NCBI RefSeq assembly: GCF_000149955.1
Contig: NC_030990.1
Location: forward strand, 2,562,627 to 2,626,626
DNA: 64,000 nt
DNA from: Fusarium oxysporum f. sp. lycopersici 4287
Taxonomy: Eukaryota; Ascomycota; Sordariomycetes; Hypocreales; Nectriaceae
Direction: 5' to 3'
Below are positions 45,129 to 57,799 of this stretch, one piece after another (position 1 is the stretch's first letter; every line of letters starts with the position of its first letter). The translations under genes and the position numbers were made by a program. The notes below the pieces were generated by a model, which saw only the letters and a list, made by a program, of their open reading frames with translations, was not told where the DNA came from and did no database searches.

Positions 45129-46667
45129 GCAAAACTCGACAGTCTTACTCGCTGCCGCCAGTATCAAACAACTGCCGACAACAGGGCTGTCTATCCAAAG
45201 ACAAAAATATCCAGTAATTTGTGCTACTTGAGGTTGAGATCGTCCTTGCCAGCAGATACTCCTGTTTCAGTGTCACTCTCGATTCGGACTTGTTGGAGAT
45301 TCGATACGCCAACACACCATTGCCCACCACATTCTTTACGACACACCTGCCGAAGTTGCAGTATAAGATACCCGAAGCCGTCAGCTTCATAAAGCCACCA
45401 CAGAAGCATTATAGATCGATAGAAATTCCCTGACGAGTGACTTGGATCATTGTCAAATGTCGCCAATCACCGCATCCTTCATCCTCTCCGTTATACACGT
45501 TTCCTGCTGACCTTCATGGTCAAGCAGCGGCTCCGTCGGCCACTTTTTGGCCTTGCCCCTCGCATCTGGTTTTTATGAGTTCCTCTTATTTACAGCGAGG
45601 CGTCCTGGAAAGCAGACTCGATATGAGCTGCTACATTGCGGTTATTAGTCCTGGTATGATTACCTCAGCGGCCAGTCCTGTGAGAGAGCATATACAGAAT
45701 GCTCCGCTGGTCATGCTATTTAATGTTTTGTTTTCTCGAAAGGCGTCCTATGAACTTCCATAGCCTGGTTCAAATTATAGATGGTTTTGGAATTTGCATT
45801 GCCATACGTGGCACGGAGGGGAACTTATGATATGATGAGAATTAGTTAGTTATTTGGCCAGATTGAGTTGGTTATGGTGCTGCCAGATCTCGATGGTCCG
45901 TTACTGTTATCAACTAGATTACAAACTACGAATTTCCCCACCCATTTTCATATCTCTCATTGCTCCCTGTGAATTTGAGCATTCCGTTGGTGGTGATGGA
46001 CGAAAGCTAACAAACCCTGGTGATATATAACTAGTTGATCCACATCTGTCGATGCAACATGAAGCACAAGTGATCACCCCTGTTCGGTATTGTAACTGTA
46101 AGAACTACATGACTATAAAGATCGGAGTCTCCGAGCCCCCAGTGTTGCCTGCAAGATACGTTACTGACTAAAGAGAGTAAAGTTCGTGATAAGGATACTC
46201 CAATTCGGGTTTGGGAAAACACACAATGCGAGTTCGTCACTTATCATGAACGAACCTATGGCCTCCGTGTCATGATCCATTCTCCCAAACGCCATAGACA
46301 GGTTTGTCCAGGAACAGTCATACAAATGAGTACTACGGAACATACAAATGCCTAAAATCGAGAAGCCTCCTCCCTTAGGATTGGAACAATGACATTTCGA
46401 TGTCCCTGAGAATCACGAACATTCGCTCAAAGCAATGCGTAACAAAATTCCAATTTGAAACTTCTTCTTGTCGCAACTCAGGCTGATATCAACTCGCTCT
46501 TCATACCATCCCACGGGTTATATCAGATTGGACTTAAGACACAAAACGCTTTCTAAATTTTGCTAGGATCAAAGAAATGGTCCGTTACCACCCAAATGAG
46601 AGACAAGACCACAGTTCTGTTTTCGTTATTCTTTTTATTGTTTCTTTTTATTTCCAGTTCTTCCTCT
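45129..46667. other. Intergenic, 1.5 kb
   Basis: 3' flanks of the convergent FYVE and ELO genes. Short ORFs only, with no recognisable domain or RNA gene. Confidence 0.5.
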
Positions 46668-48139
46668 TCAAGCCTTTCGTCGTGACTTGCCATTGGCCTT
46701 CTTGGGTGTAGAAGCGCGCGAGGCCTCGTCCGAGGAGCCATTAGCCATGTTGGCACCATCGTAAATTTCCTTCTCGATGCCCTTGGCAGCATCCCAGCCG
46801 GCCTTCTCGGCAAGAGCAATGTTTGCGTTGACATCGTGGGCTCCCTTGTGAGAGGTCTTGCTGGCAGCGTTGCTTCGCTTGACATAGCTGGCAATGAAGA
46901 AGCTGACGAAAAGGTAAGTCAAAGGAGCGAGGTACAACACATTGAGCCATATAGCAAAGGTCTCGCCAGTGGTCATGATACATGGCTGAGTAATGTATTG
47001 AGTCTCCGCAGCGAAGGCCTCGGCGCTGACGGCCTGTGAGGCAATAGGGTCGGCACCCTCACCAGCACCCCAAATGAACTTCTTGAGGGACTCGACAGCG
47101 CCGTCAACAACGGTCTCTTGGCTGGCGTCAGGAGCAGCTGTAGTAGCGCCGACTGGAGCGGAGAGTTTCTGAATTATGGTGACCGGAACCTTGTAAGAGA
47201 TGAAAGAATGAGCCACAGTGTTACTTGCGCCGACAAGGAATTGTGTGATTTGCATCGAGGTAAGTGTTCGCTTGACGGGAGTAGGGACTCGGATGTTAAA
47301 GGCAGTCAGGGTGTAGTAGAAATACTGAAATATGTCAGTTGTGATTCTTGGTTTAGAGATTTCGGATAGGGACTTACCATCAGGGAGTGGATGAAGGAGT
47401 TGATAAGGACAAACTGCCAGATGGGTGCAGACATGTAACGCATACCAGCCCACATGCAAAGCATGGCTCCGGCGTGGTGGTATGTCTGGAGAGTAGAGCT
47501 AAGCTTGCCCTTGGCTAGAATGATGAATGTATCGAGGACCTCATAGAACTTGCTGAGATAGAAGATCCAGCCATAGTAGGCCAGTCCCTCGTTCCATAGA
47601 CGACCCCCAACAGTTCCACTGGGCAAACCATCAACGATAGCAGCGTTCTCGGCAGAAGACACAAATGAGCTCGTGGTTTCGTTGTAGTAGACGGAGTTTC
47701 CGAGACCAGAGGACCCATGAAGACGACAGAAACTATCAGCCGTACCAGCAAGACCCTGGGGACCAGTGGGGTTGACAATGCTCCTCTTCATACCACCAAG
47801 CATGCCCCAGAATGTCCAAGCAGAGTAGACACAGAGGAAGACATTGTGAAGAACCACGAAGGCAAAGAAAGGACGGGTCTTGCTGATAGCCCATGGCTTC
47901 TTGCCGTTGGACTTGTTGTAGATGTTGAGGCTCTTGACAGTCACGGCGTATAGAATAGCAATGGTCAGGGGGACCTTGGCATCGAGAGCACCAGTAAAGA
48001 TATGCTCGGGGATATTGAATGGCCGTAGAATTGATGTTGGAACCTCAACGGGCGCAATGGGGGCTGGCGCATTTGCAGGAGGGAAGCTGAAGAGGCTCGA
48101 ATCGGGCGTCGAGCGCAGCAGTTGGAAGTGGTCAGCCAT
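46668..48139 (-). CDS. ELO-family very-long-chain fatty acid elongase
   Basis: ER membrane 3-ketoacyl-CoA synthase that extends fatty acids by two carbons. Exons 48139-47378 and 47324-46668, with a 53-bp intron, encode 472 aa. Signatures are KPWAISKTRPFF, YLSKFYEVLDTFIILAKGK, the His-box region LQTYHHAGAMLCMW, and after the splice YFYYTLTAF. The box reads QTYHH, with Gln in the first His position. About seven hydrophobic segments are visible. The protein is longer than yeast Elo1-3 (310-347 aa): it has a loop of roughly 70 residues between the LGGMKRS and WNEGLAYYGW segments, a second insertion after KVPVTIIQKL, and a basic C-terminal tail ending KSRRKA that may act in ER retention. Substrate chain length cannot be told from the sequence. 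Confidence 0.92.
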
Positions 48140-50910
48140 GACGGCGGTTTATGAGTCTTGTCTGAGATTTGGTTGGTGAAAGAGTTAACGCAGGAGGTCC
48201 AGCTGATCAATTGAGCTTGATAGTCGTCTGCTGAAAGATGATAGTCAACCTGGGGTTGAGCCCGTGCAAATTGTAAAAGTGAAGCACAGATTTCGAGTTT
48301 GGGGGTGATGAGAATGAGTACCTAAGGTAAGGCAAGGTGAAGACAAATCAAGTTCAGAAGGGCCCAGCAAGAGAAGAAGAGACCACTGCAAAGGGCAAGA
48401 GGCAAAAGGCTGGGGTCTTATTCTTAAAGGGTGAAGGTGAAGGAGAAGACGTTGGCTTTAACTTCTTTTTTTTCTTCAAGTCCACCCCGGCTCAAGCTGG
48501 AGCGGACCGGAAGGAGGGGGCCTCGGGTCTTGACTTGTAAGTTACCTTAGTACCCAAGGTAGTGAGTGGTCAAGGGGATCAATTGGGGGTCCGGCCTTCC
48601 TAGAATGGCCGGGGATTGGATCCATTGAGACCGTGCCTTTGTTCTAGAGGCAAAAGGCAGGTATGATGAAAGGGTCTTGTTTTCCAGAATATGGAACATG
48701 AAAATGGCACCTGTCTACCAAGTGTGGTACCCGTTGCCGCCGCCCGGGACGGGAGGACCTAAATGGGCTGCCTACCGTAAGTAAATACGCTTGTATTAAC
48801 CTATCAATGCGAGGTTTCACTTGGCATGTGCACTTGAATCACTGTTGTGCTCGGTGTACAAGGGTACTTTTGGTATCAAGGGTCTCAACTACTAATTGAG
48901 TGTTGTTTTATATCCATACAAGTTGTCATCATGAAAACCTTTTTACCAAGATTTCGTGTTACAAACCTACATTGCCTTATATAAAGTGTAATATTTGCAT
49001 CTTGAGATATATCCCACATGTTTTTATGTACACAACTACCGTATTTGTCGTGGAAATTGATCATCATGATTGCGACCTGTGGCTTTGACGTTGAAGCATT
49101 TGTGTGATACAGAAACAAGTCCCGGATATCATGGACGAATGTGGCAATGTGGGGCTAAAGCCGAGGCAGATGTGCCGCAACTGAGCCCTGGAATAACTTT
49201 CTACCTTACCTTGCCTTTCCAAAAACCAGCATCTTCAAACGGTGCAATAACAATGATGCCAATAATAATAATAATTTAATAATAGGGGCTCATGATTAGC
49301 GATTGCAAAGTTCCGCTGGTCATTATCCTCCTAACAACTGAACTGCCTATTTCTGATGCCCTCGTCTATGAGACAAGGGTCACCGTGGATCTCTGGTCGA
49401 CGTCGACACTTGCTCCGGTCAATGATTGATTATTGGGACGGGGGGTTCTGGACTAGAGTACCATGGATCAGGGAGAAATCTTTGACGGAAGCAGAGTTAC
49501 AGATCAGTACATGCAAATGTTAGTCTCCCAGTATAGATCATGTGTGAGTACTATCTATCATTATGTTTTTGAGCACGCGGGGAATTGCTCTAAATCTGTG
49601 AACAGAGTGCGGCTACTGTCCATCTTGGAGGCTGATTTTTGTTGGGGATACGCTAATGCAATGACCATGTGGGACCCGTTAAGCCAAACTAATCTTTTTT
49701 TTTTTCTTTTTCTTCTATTGAGTGAAGCTATCAAATGCTGTCGTGTAAGTGGTTTTGCTTTGTGCTGTCGTGTGACTGTCTTGGAAACATTCTGGAGCTC
49801 AGCCATTACGGTGTAGCTACAGACTAATAATACTTGGTTGAGAACCGAGTGAGAATTTGGCCATACATTGTTAGTGCCGTTCCTGAATTATTGAGCCTCC
49901 TGTATCTCATAAGTGCTATGTTTGATATATCTCCTTGCTGTCATAAAAGACTGCCACGAGAGAAATACACAATCACACAAATTTGTCTTTCTCTATCACC
50001 TGTCAAACCTACAGGGGCTGGAGAAGGAAAATATCGTCTTCTCAGGTTCTCTCCACCGTCATCCCGCGGCTGTCCGAAAACCAAACCCCAGAATCCTCAA
50101 CAAATCTACAATATCCATACGCATCGAAGCTCCTTGTTTCTGCGCCATCCATTCGCCTCTTGGCCCGCGCATCTTTACCCTCTTCCCGGCGCCTCCTCCG
50201 CTGTTCGACGTCTGCTGTCTCTCGTCAGAGGGTACTCCGTATCCGCCCCAGTCATCTTGTTCTTTCTCGCACTCAGTCCGTGTGTGTTTTGTACATGGTG
50301 GAAACTTGACTTCATCCCGCTGCCCGGCCGCCGTCCACCCGGCACGGAGTTGACATTGATAAGCCGTTGGTAGTTAGATTTGTCAAGTTGATTGTCATAC
50401 AAAAATAAGCAGCATATAAGTCTTTCGGGTTTTTCCTGTTGATATTCATTCAATCCCATGTCTCTGTCCTTTTTCTCTTCATGCAAACAAGTTCGTCTTG
50501 TCAGTAGGAACCGGATTGTCTCGGTAATTGTGGATTCATCTTCCGTCACTCGGCCGGAGTGGAGATCGATCTGGCTCCGTCGGACTTGGAAGTCTCCTGA
50601 TGTTACATAATGCCGATTTCCCTCGTCCGTACACTCGGTAGCTAGCATTCATGTCAGGTACGCATGGCCAGCATGACCAGGGATGCAGCTTGCCATCCAC
50701 AGTACTACGACATTGATAATCATGCGACCAACACAAAGGCACCTCACATTATCTTTCATTATTGTAAAACATGGTAAATTCGTATCTGTCTGTAGCTAAT
50801 AACCATTCCCATAATCATGCAATGCCGTCCTTGTTCGCGTATTCAAAAGTCAGTCTTGGCAGTCTCTCATTTAGTGTACATCCAAACACCTCATACAAGA
50901 GTGATCCAGC
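48140..50910. other. Intergenic, 2.8 kb
   Basis: ELO promoter on the left, carrying the palindrome TACCTAAGGTA (48319-48329) and the inverted pair TACCTT/AAGGTA (48543-48561), and the 3' flank of the carboxypeptidase gene on the right. Overlapping plus-strand ORFs at 49834-50373 lie in three frames of a pyrimidine-rich stretch and are not convincing. No RNA gene recognised. Confidence 0.5.
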
Positions 50911-52561
50911 TTAGAACCACTCTCCGCTTAGCCAACGGTTGAAGAAGTCAGAGGAAGCCTCAGGCTGGTCCATGGGCACCATGTGGCCAGCACCATAGAT
51001 CTGCATGAAGGTAAAGTTACCGCTAGACTTGACCTTGCCGTACTCCTTGCCGTCGTGCTCGAGGTTCTTGATCTTGGCGTGGCTGAAATCCTTCTGGCCA
51101 GACCACTGAAGCTTGTCGGTCCATGCCTGGTTACCGAGCCAGTTGCAGATAAAGTCGGCATCACCAGCATAGATGAGAACGGGGATCTTGTCAAGAACGT
51201 TGTGGACGAGCTGGTGGTAAGGCTGCATCCAGTCGCCAGCAAAGAGGAAATTTCGGTTGATGTCCATGTTGCAGCTGTCGTAGCTGCTGACCTCAACACC
51301 AAGAGCCTTCCTTGACCTCTTCGCGGTTTAGGCAAGTCGGCGATGTACCCAGAACCAGGATAGCAGAAGTTGAAGCTATCCCTCACACTTGCCTCGAAAT
51401 GTCNNNNNNNNNNNNNNNNNNNNNNNNNNNNNNNNNNNNNNNNNNNNNNNNNNNNNNNNNNNNNNNNNNNNNNNNNNNNNNNNNNNNNNNNNNNNNNNNN
51501 NNNNNNNNNNNNNNNNNNNNNNNNNNNNNNNNNNNNNNNNNNNNNNNNNNNNNNNNNNNNNNNNNNNNNNNNNNNNNNNNNNNNNNNNNNNNNNNNNNNN
51601 NNNNNNNNNNNNNNNNNNNNNNNNNNNNNNNNNNNNNNNNNNNNNNNNNNNNNNNNNNNNNNNNNNNNNNNNNNNNNNNNNNNNNNNNNNNNNNNNNNNN
51701 NNNNNNNNNNNNNNNNNNNNNNNNNNNNNNNNNNNNNNNNNNNNNNNNNNNNNNNNNNNNNNNNNNNNNNNNNNNNNNNNNNNNNNNNNNNNNNNNNNNN
51801 NNNNNNNNNNNNNNNNNNNNNNNNNNNNNNNNNNNNNNNNNNNNNNNNNNNNNNNNNNNNNNNNNNNNNNNNNNNNNNNNNNNNNNNNNNNNNNNNNNNN
51901 NNNNNNNNNNNNNNNNNNNNNNNNNNNNNNNNNNNNNNNNNNNNNNNNNNNNNNNNNNNNNNNNNNNNNNNNNNNNNNNCGTTTAAGCCCAGAGTACAAC
52001 AGGGTCGTTCTTGGGGTCGTTACGGGACTCGAAGAACCCTCCGAGGTGTTAGTTCAACTACCAATTGGGCGCGAGTCGGGACAACAACTTACAGTAGAAG
52101 AGGTGCTTGTCTTCCTCCTCATTGTCAAGATAACCACTGTACTGCTTGACCTTGTCAACACCGAGCTTTGAAGGGTCGACTTTCTTAGCACGGAGGTTGA
52201 AGTTGTCGAGTTTTCCGCCAACCTCGCGATGCTTCTCGCCATTCTTCTCGACCCAGAGGGACTGGACATCAGCACCCTTGACGATGTGATCCCAGTGGGC
52301 ATCGGGCCGACGGTTGGCCTTCTTGGGCTGGGTCAGGACCTGCTTCTTGAAAGCCTCGACAGCGTCGGGGGCAAGAAGAGTGACCTCGTCCCAGACAGCC
52401 TTGGCCTCTGATGAGATCTCGCCAAAGAACTTCTCGAGGGGCTTGGTCCAGGCGTTGACGTCGACCAGAGGCTTGGAGTCGCCGCCGAGAACCTGCTGCT
52501 CTTGCAGGCCGACGGCCGAAGAGGCAGCGCCCAGCACGAGCGCGGAAGTTGACAAACGCAT
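50911..52561 (-). CDS. PRC1: Carboxypeptidase Y (vacuolar serine carboxypeptidase), interrupted by an assembly gap
   Basis: Vacuolar S10 peptidase made as a preproenzyme. Exon 1 (52561-52093) gives a signal peptide ([18 protein letters not shown]), a propeptide and the mature start [15 protein letters not shown]; a 54-bp intron leads to [17 protein letters not shown] (from 52038). The gap 51404-51979 removes the middle, including the catalytic Ser region. After the gap (51403-50911) come [17 protein letters not shown], the catalytic Asp segment [17 protein letters not shown] and the His segment [19 protein letters not shown], ending GEWF. Within about 100 bp of both gap edges the frame is shifted by single-base additions in short homopolymers (TGG to TGGG, AAC to AAAC, AAGCT to AAGGCT), so the breaks look like contig-end errors rather than a pseudogene. 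Confidence 0.92.
51404..51979. other. Assembly gap (576 N)
   Basis: Run of N inside the carboxypeptidase Y coding region. Its length is compatible with the missing catalytic core, suggesting a sized gap. Confidence 1.
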
Positions 52562-55002
52562 TGTCTGCTGTTTGAACAGGCTTCAGTGACTGCTTTTGCT
52601 GAAGATGGCGATGAGACTAGAGAATGCGGAGGAGTTGTTGGACAAGAAAAGTGATGTTGTTGATGGAAGAGAGAGAAGTAAACGCGCAAGCCAGGCAAGC
52701 GACGTAATATGGCTGGGGAAGCTCCCCCAGACCGTCTGAGACCTCCGTCAGATGGGACGCCGAGCAACGCAGCTGACCACTCAACACGCCCCGCGTAGCG
52801 GCTACGCTTCCTAGCGGCAGGGGCGATTCAGGCAGTTGCCGGGGAGCTCTGCTATCAGAAAGCCACTGTAGCTATGTGTGTATCTGTTAGTGCAGCGTTG
52901 CGTGTCACCTATACGCAAGGTACCAAAGGACCAGGCTAAGCTAGGAAGGCAGCTTGCGCCAACAACTCAAATATCCACTTTATGCTCGATAACGTGACTC
53001 GACGACGCTATCTCACCCTGATGAGTCGTTGATAAGAGGTGTTCGGGATTTAACTCTCCGTTGAAAGGCTGCCTCGTGATGATGAATAAATGTTCTTGTC
53101 GATGCAGAGGATTATGGAGTGGCCAATGTTCTCTGACTTGTGCCTTATTTCGCACCCTCAACTCACTCCATGATCCCCAGCAATTATTTAGGTGTAGCCA
53201 GGGTGTAAAGCCGGTGCCGGTTCAGTGACGTAGACGATACAGGACCCGTTTGCTGTGTCACCGTTCACGTCTGAACTGATAATGCACGCACTAAAACATG
53301 GTCAGAGGTTGATTACGATTCGGTTCAAGTGTGTCTCATTGATGGTTGTAAGCCTGCCAGAATCGGAGAGCATCCATTCTCACAAGGCAGCTTGCTCAAA
53401 TGACTCTGGAACGCAAAGGAAACTGGATTTGCTTTTAGTCATGTACTTTGTTTTAATGGTAATAAACGTCCCTTCCACCACAACCTAGTACCTGAGGCGA
53501 CCGCAATCGGCATACCAACATGGATGCAGCAGCCCTAGGCATGAAACATGAGTGAGGCGGCAAGTTGTAACTGATAGTTAGACGGGTCATCATGGGCCAA
53601 GGATTAGGTTCCCAGCTTACCCTTTGCATGGTTTAGCATTCTATTGATATTCCTTGTTCAACTCTGGCCGATTATTCAAGTTCCTACCTACCCTATGTCT
53701 GCAATTGTATCGAAGAGGTAGTATATTCCTCCTGTTACATACCAAAAAGACAATAGGTTCATCGATGTCAATATAACTTACCTAGTTTCTCCTTTTTACT
53801 AATTTTGCCAAAAGTTGTCTAGGTTAAAAGAAGCTCGAGCTTGAGCACATACATCTAGAGTATGTGCTCAGATACTAACCTTGACTGAGCTTCCACACCC
53901 TTAAGACTTAAGCCAATACATAAGCATTACTTGGCTGGGTACCACTTAACTTTTCTCGAGGAATATCCTGGTCACTAGAGATCATGTAGGCATCGTTCTT
54001 TATTCGTGAGAAGCACATATACGCCCCTATTCATAGGTTTCCACCAGCTTGGTTTCTAAACTACATGGTCAGCCACTGAGTAAGAACCAACTTCAGAGCG
54101 GCGGCCTAGTCAAAACGATCGATATTTCACAAGTTATTCAGCAGACGAAAATGTATTGTATATTGGAGTTAGTCTTCAGGAACACGTAGCAATGAGTTGT
54201 CTCTGTTCAAATACTGCTATAGGATCAAGGTAGTTAGCATATTTACTCAAAAGCATTCATCCTATGCAGAAACCGTAGTCAGACAGGATGCTAACAGCTC
54301 ACCACACGACTCAGTCTTCAGATAGAGGCATAAGCAGTTATCATTAGACCTTTTTCACCAAATGAAGAGTCAGACCGATGGCCAAGACATGTCATATCAT
54401 ACGAGGCGAGGTGTATGTTATTCACAAGCTTGGTGACATGAATCTAGCCTGTGGCTAAGATACAGCACGGTTATTACTTATAAAATGATTATGGAGAAAA
54501 ATCAGACGAGGGAACCAAGGGGATATGCCATGTCCATAGCAAATCTTGCGATTCTCACATCATGTAAGTTATGTTGATTCTAGATATCAGCAGGTTTAGC
54601 CCATCCGCATTATTCCAACAATTACTACATAAGTATAAGAACAGGAACCCAATCAAGGATGACATGGAGGCTCAGCATATGCCTTATTACCGAGAAAGGG
54701 GAGAATGGGTCATTATAAGTGGTAAAATTTAATGAATGGTTACGAGGTATGATACATATCGTTATGACTCAAAAGGTATGACGAAGGCCTACCTATCTTC
54801 TTTATTGGTGCGGGGCATTACGCAGTAGGAAATCCAAACCTGACTGATGGCGGGGTCCAGAAAAAAGTTCTGGTAAATCTAGAAGGTGAAAGTGCCTACT
54901 GTCTTTATTAACTACCTCATTTCTACTCAAGGCTCAGCAATTCATCGCAGCATCCTCTGTTTCCCTTCTAATTTCTTCCATCTCATAAATAAATCGCCTA
55001 CC
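52562..55002. other. Intergenic, 2.4 kb
   Basis: Carboxypeptidase promoter on the left and SDO1 upstream region on the right; AT-leaning from about 53700. Short ORFs only. TACCTA/TAGGT-like words occur near 53680 and 53777. No RNA gene recognised. Confidence 0.5.
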
Positions 55003-55929
55003 ATGTCTCGCCAGATCCAACAACCATCCAACCAAATCAGGCTCACAAACGTCTCCCTCGTACGCCTCAAGAAGGGAAAGAAGCGCTTCGAGCTCGCCTG
55101 CTACAAGAACAAGGTCCTCGAGTGGCGATCCGGTATCGAGACAGATCTCGATAATGTTCTCCAGATCCCAAACGTCTTCCTCAACGTGTCCAAGGGCCAA
55201 ACGGCGCCTCGTGAGGATCTCGACAAGGCCTTTGGCAAGGGCAAGTCCACAGACGACATCATCCTCGAGATTTTGAAAAAGGGCGAGATGCAAGTCGGCG
55301 AGAAAGAGCGCGCGGCGCAGACAGAGCGGGTGCACAACGAGGTTGTCAGCATAGTCGCCAGCAAACTGGTCGATCCGAGAACCAAGCGCGTTTACACATC
55401 TGGCATGATCGAGAAGGCTCTTGACATGCTCAGCTCACAGGCTCACACCGCGACACCCGACAAGAGCGCTGCCGGAAGTGCTACTGGAACACCTGCGACT
55501 GGAGAAGCGGGCGAAGCTAAGCCCAGGGCCCAGCACAACTGGACGGGCGTTAGCACGACCAAGAGCGCAAAGAGCCAGGCTCTTGAAGCTATGAAAGCTC
55601 TCATCGCTCATCAGCCTATCCCAGTAGCGAGGGCACGCATGAGGCTTCGTATCGCCTGTACCACCAACGTCCTCAAACAAGCTGTGAAAGGAGCAAAGGG
55701 GGCCAACAAGGAAGAAGACGGCGAGCAAAAGGCCGTGGGCACAGTCAAGGACAAGATTCTCAGTTACGTTGAGCAAGTCGAGAGTCAAGATGTCGTTGGT
55801 TCGGAATGGGAAGTTGTAGGCTTTGTAGAACCTGGGGCCTTTAAGCCCCTATCTGACTTTATTGGCAATGAGACCAAGGGACAGGGAAGAGTTGAGGTTT
55901 TGGATATGGCTGTCACGCACGAGGATTAA
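55003..55929 (+). CDS. SDO1: SDO1/SBDS ribosome maturation factor
   Basis: Works with the GTPase Efl1 to release eIF6/Tif6 from pre-60S subunits. Intronless, 308 aa. N-terminal FYSH domain at about residues 14-105 (VSLVRLKKGKKRFELACYKN, WRSGIETDLDNVLQ, FLNVSKGQ, FGKGKSTDDIILEILKKGEM). The central helical domain (ERAAQTERVHNEVVSIVASK, DPRTKRVYTSGMIEKAL) is followed by an Ala/Thr/Gly linker of about 45 residues that is longer than in yeast. The C-terminal domain has KSAKSQALEAMKALI, PIPVARARMRLRI and a VVGSEWEVVGFVEPGAF segment. ATG 55003 was chosen over the in-frame ATG 54886 because conservation begins there and the extra 39 residues read as a translated leader. Confidence 0.95.
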   Translation: MSRQIQQPSNQIRLTNVSLVRLKKGKKRFELACYKNKVLEWRSGIETDLDNVLQIPNVFLNVSKGQTAPREDLDKAFGKGKSTDDIILEILKKGEMQVGEKERAAQTERVHNEVVSIVASKLVDPRTKRVYTSGMIEKALDMLSSQAHTATPDKSAAGSATGTPATGEAGEAKPRAQHNWTGVSTTKSAKSQALEAMKALIAHQPIPVARARMRLRIACTTNVLKQAVKGAKGANKEEDGEQKAVGTVKDKILSYVEQVESQDVVGSEWEVVGFVEPGAFKPLSDFIGNETKGQGRVEVLDMAVTHED

Positions 55930-56264
55930 GTAACAAACACACTTAAGCAGTCAAAAGAGAAATCATGATACCCTTGCCTAGAATCATCCAGTATCTTTTC
56001 CTTTCCGTAGCGATACCCATGTTGACCCCAGTTTACCCTGTCATTGACTTCGTAGAGCCATAAACTTCACGTGTTTGTAGCATGGACACTTCCTGCTCCC
56101 TCATTGAACATCTTTACTTGAATACTTTTGATTCGTGACTCTGATCTAGAGTACAGCCCTTGCTTTGGCTGCATATGCCAGAAAGCAAACCTCTCAAAAT
56201 GCTCAGAAAGATGGAGAAACCAGCCGTCACGCCTGTCCACCCATAACCAACACCCATAAAAAGT
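55930..56264. other. Convergent spacer between SDO1 and RPS18
   Basis: 335 bp between two stop codons facing each other; holds both 3' UTRs. Nothing else seen. Confidence 0.6.
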
Positions 56265-56941
56265 TTAACCACCCTTCTTCTTGGAGACACCGACGGTCCT
56301 GCCACGGCGACCAGTGGTCTTGGTGTGCTGACCGCGGACACGGAGACCCCAGTAGTGTCGGAGACCACGGTGGGCGCGGATCTTCTTGAGGCGCTCGAGA
56401 TCCTCACGGAGCTTGGAGTCGACACCGTTGGCAAGAATGTGAGAGTCCTTGCCATCGACGATATCGCGCTGTCGGTTGATGAACCACGTGGGGATCTTGT
56501 ACTGGGTAGGGTTTTGGAGGATAGTGACGATTCGCTCGAGCTCTTCAGAGGTGAGCTCACCAGCGCTATGAATTATTGTCAGTATATTTTGTGCATCTCG
56601 TAGGTATGAAAACTCGCGTACCGCTTGTTCAGATCGACATCGGCCTTCTTGCAGACCAAGTTGGAGTATCGGCGACCGACACCCTTGATCTTGGTCAAGG
56701 CGTACATAACCTTTTGCTTTCCGTCAACATTGGTGTTGAGAAGACGGAGAATCTGTCCATCGTTAACATCTGCTTCTCTGGGGTTTCATTTCTCATGATC
56801 GATTTCGATGCACACAACGCTGAACAGGATGGCATGAGCGCATTCGAGCGCAACGGTGTCGAATTCGATATCGATGAAATGATGCTGGAGAGGATGACTT
56901 ACGAACTGGAAGTTCGACTTCTCTCCCGAGACGAGCGACAT
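56265..56941 (-). CDS. RPS18: 40S ribosomal protein S18 (uS13)
   Basis: Small-subunit head protein contacting the tRNA/intersubunit region. Three exons, 56941-56903, 56752-56622 and 56565-56265, with introns of 150 and 56 bp, encode 156 aa. The splices give [13 protein letters not shown], then [72 protein letters not shown], and the highly conserved end [20 protein letters not shown]...VSKKKGG. A short first exon followed by a larger intron is common in fungal ribosomal genes. Convergent with SDO1. Confidence 0.96.
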
Positions 56942-57799
56942 GATGGGCAACTTCTACCGGGCAGTTGCCGTATGCTCGTTGAATTCGATGATCGGGTGTA
57001 GAAGATAGAAGACTGAGTTGCAACCCTCGCTTATGGTGAAAAAAGCTGTGGGTACTAGGGCAAAGGAGCGCACAACTTGGGTGCGGATGGTAGTTGATCC
57101 GTGACTAGAACTAAGCCTATCTAAGACGTCACGTGAGCCATCTGATTCAGAGCTTGGGTCCCAGTCTCCCTGACTCATCCAATCTGAACTCAAATTTTTA
57201 TATCATACGATTCACTCAGGTTCAACGCTCAGAACCACTACAAATGAGTGTACTTTAGGAAGCGCCTCGGGTCTGCATCGGACTCCAATATGAAGGACTT
57301 CAATTATCACACCAGGTAGGATATTATTCATCATATGCTGTCAACTTGTGCAGCCCAACATCCGTACTTTGTCGTCTTTTTCCATCGCTCGGTCAGCTCA
57401 GCTCGCCAGCTGATCTTGAGCCGGATACCACACCTCAGTGCTGGTACAAGACAAGACCAATATTGCAACGTTTTTTGAGTACGGAGTCTTTAGTGTTTTC
57501 ACCAAATGGAGTCTTCCGTAATTTGACTGTTGTTACATTCCCTAGATAATTCTAATCTATTCCCGTTCATTTGTGTACCAGCACGCATCCTTCTATGCTT
57601 AGCCTGTCAAATCAATCTGTCCATGAGGACAAGCATTAGTACGTCTATCCCTTACGCCTTGCTCCAAACTTGGGCCAAGTTATTTCCTGTTCTGCACATG
57701 TAGTTGGATGTCATCGTTCTCGCAAATTCTCAGCTTCCATGGCTCCTTTCTGGCCACCTAGAATTCGTCAAGCGGGTCGTAACCCTACCGACATCAGCA
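56942..57799. other. Spacer upstream of RPS18
   Basis: About 860 bp: RPS18 promoter on the left and 3' flank of the F-box-like gene on the right. No gene or clear core element seen. Confidence 0.5.

Noticed and set aside
49834..50373. Three overlapping plus-strand ORFs of 108-179 codons
   Set aside because: All frames are open because the stretch is pyrimidine-rich; no frame shows protein-like bias.
51312..52171. Long ORFs on both strands spanning the N run (207-260 codons)
   Set aside because: They exist only because N codons are not stops; the real gene is the minus-strand carboxypeptidase Y.
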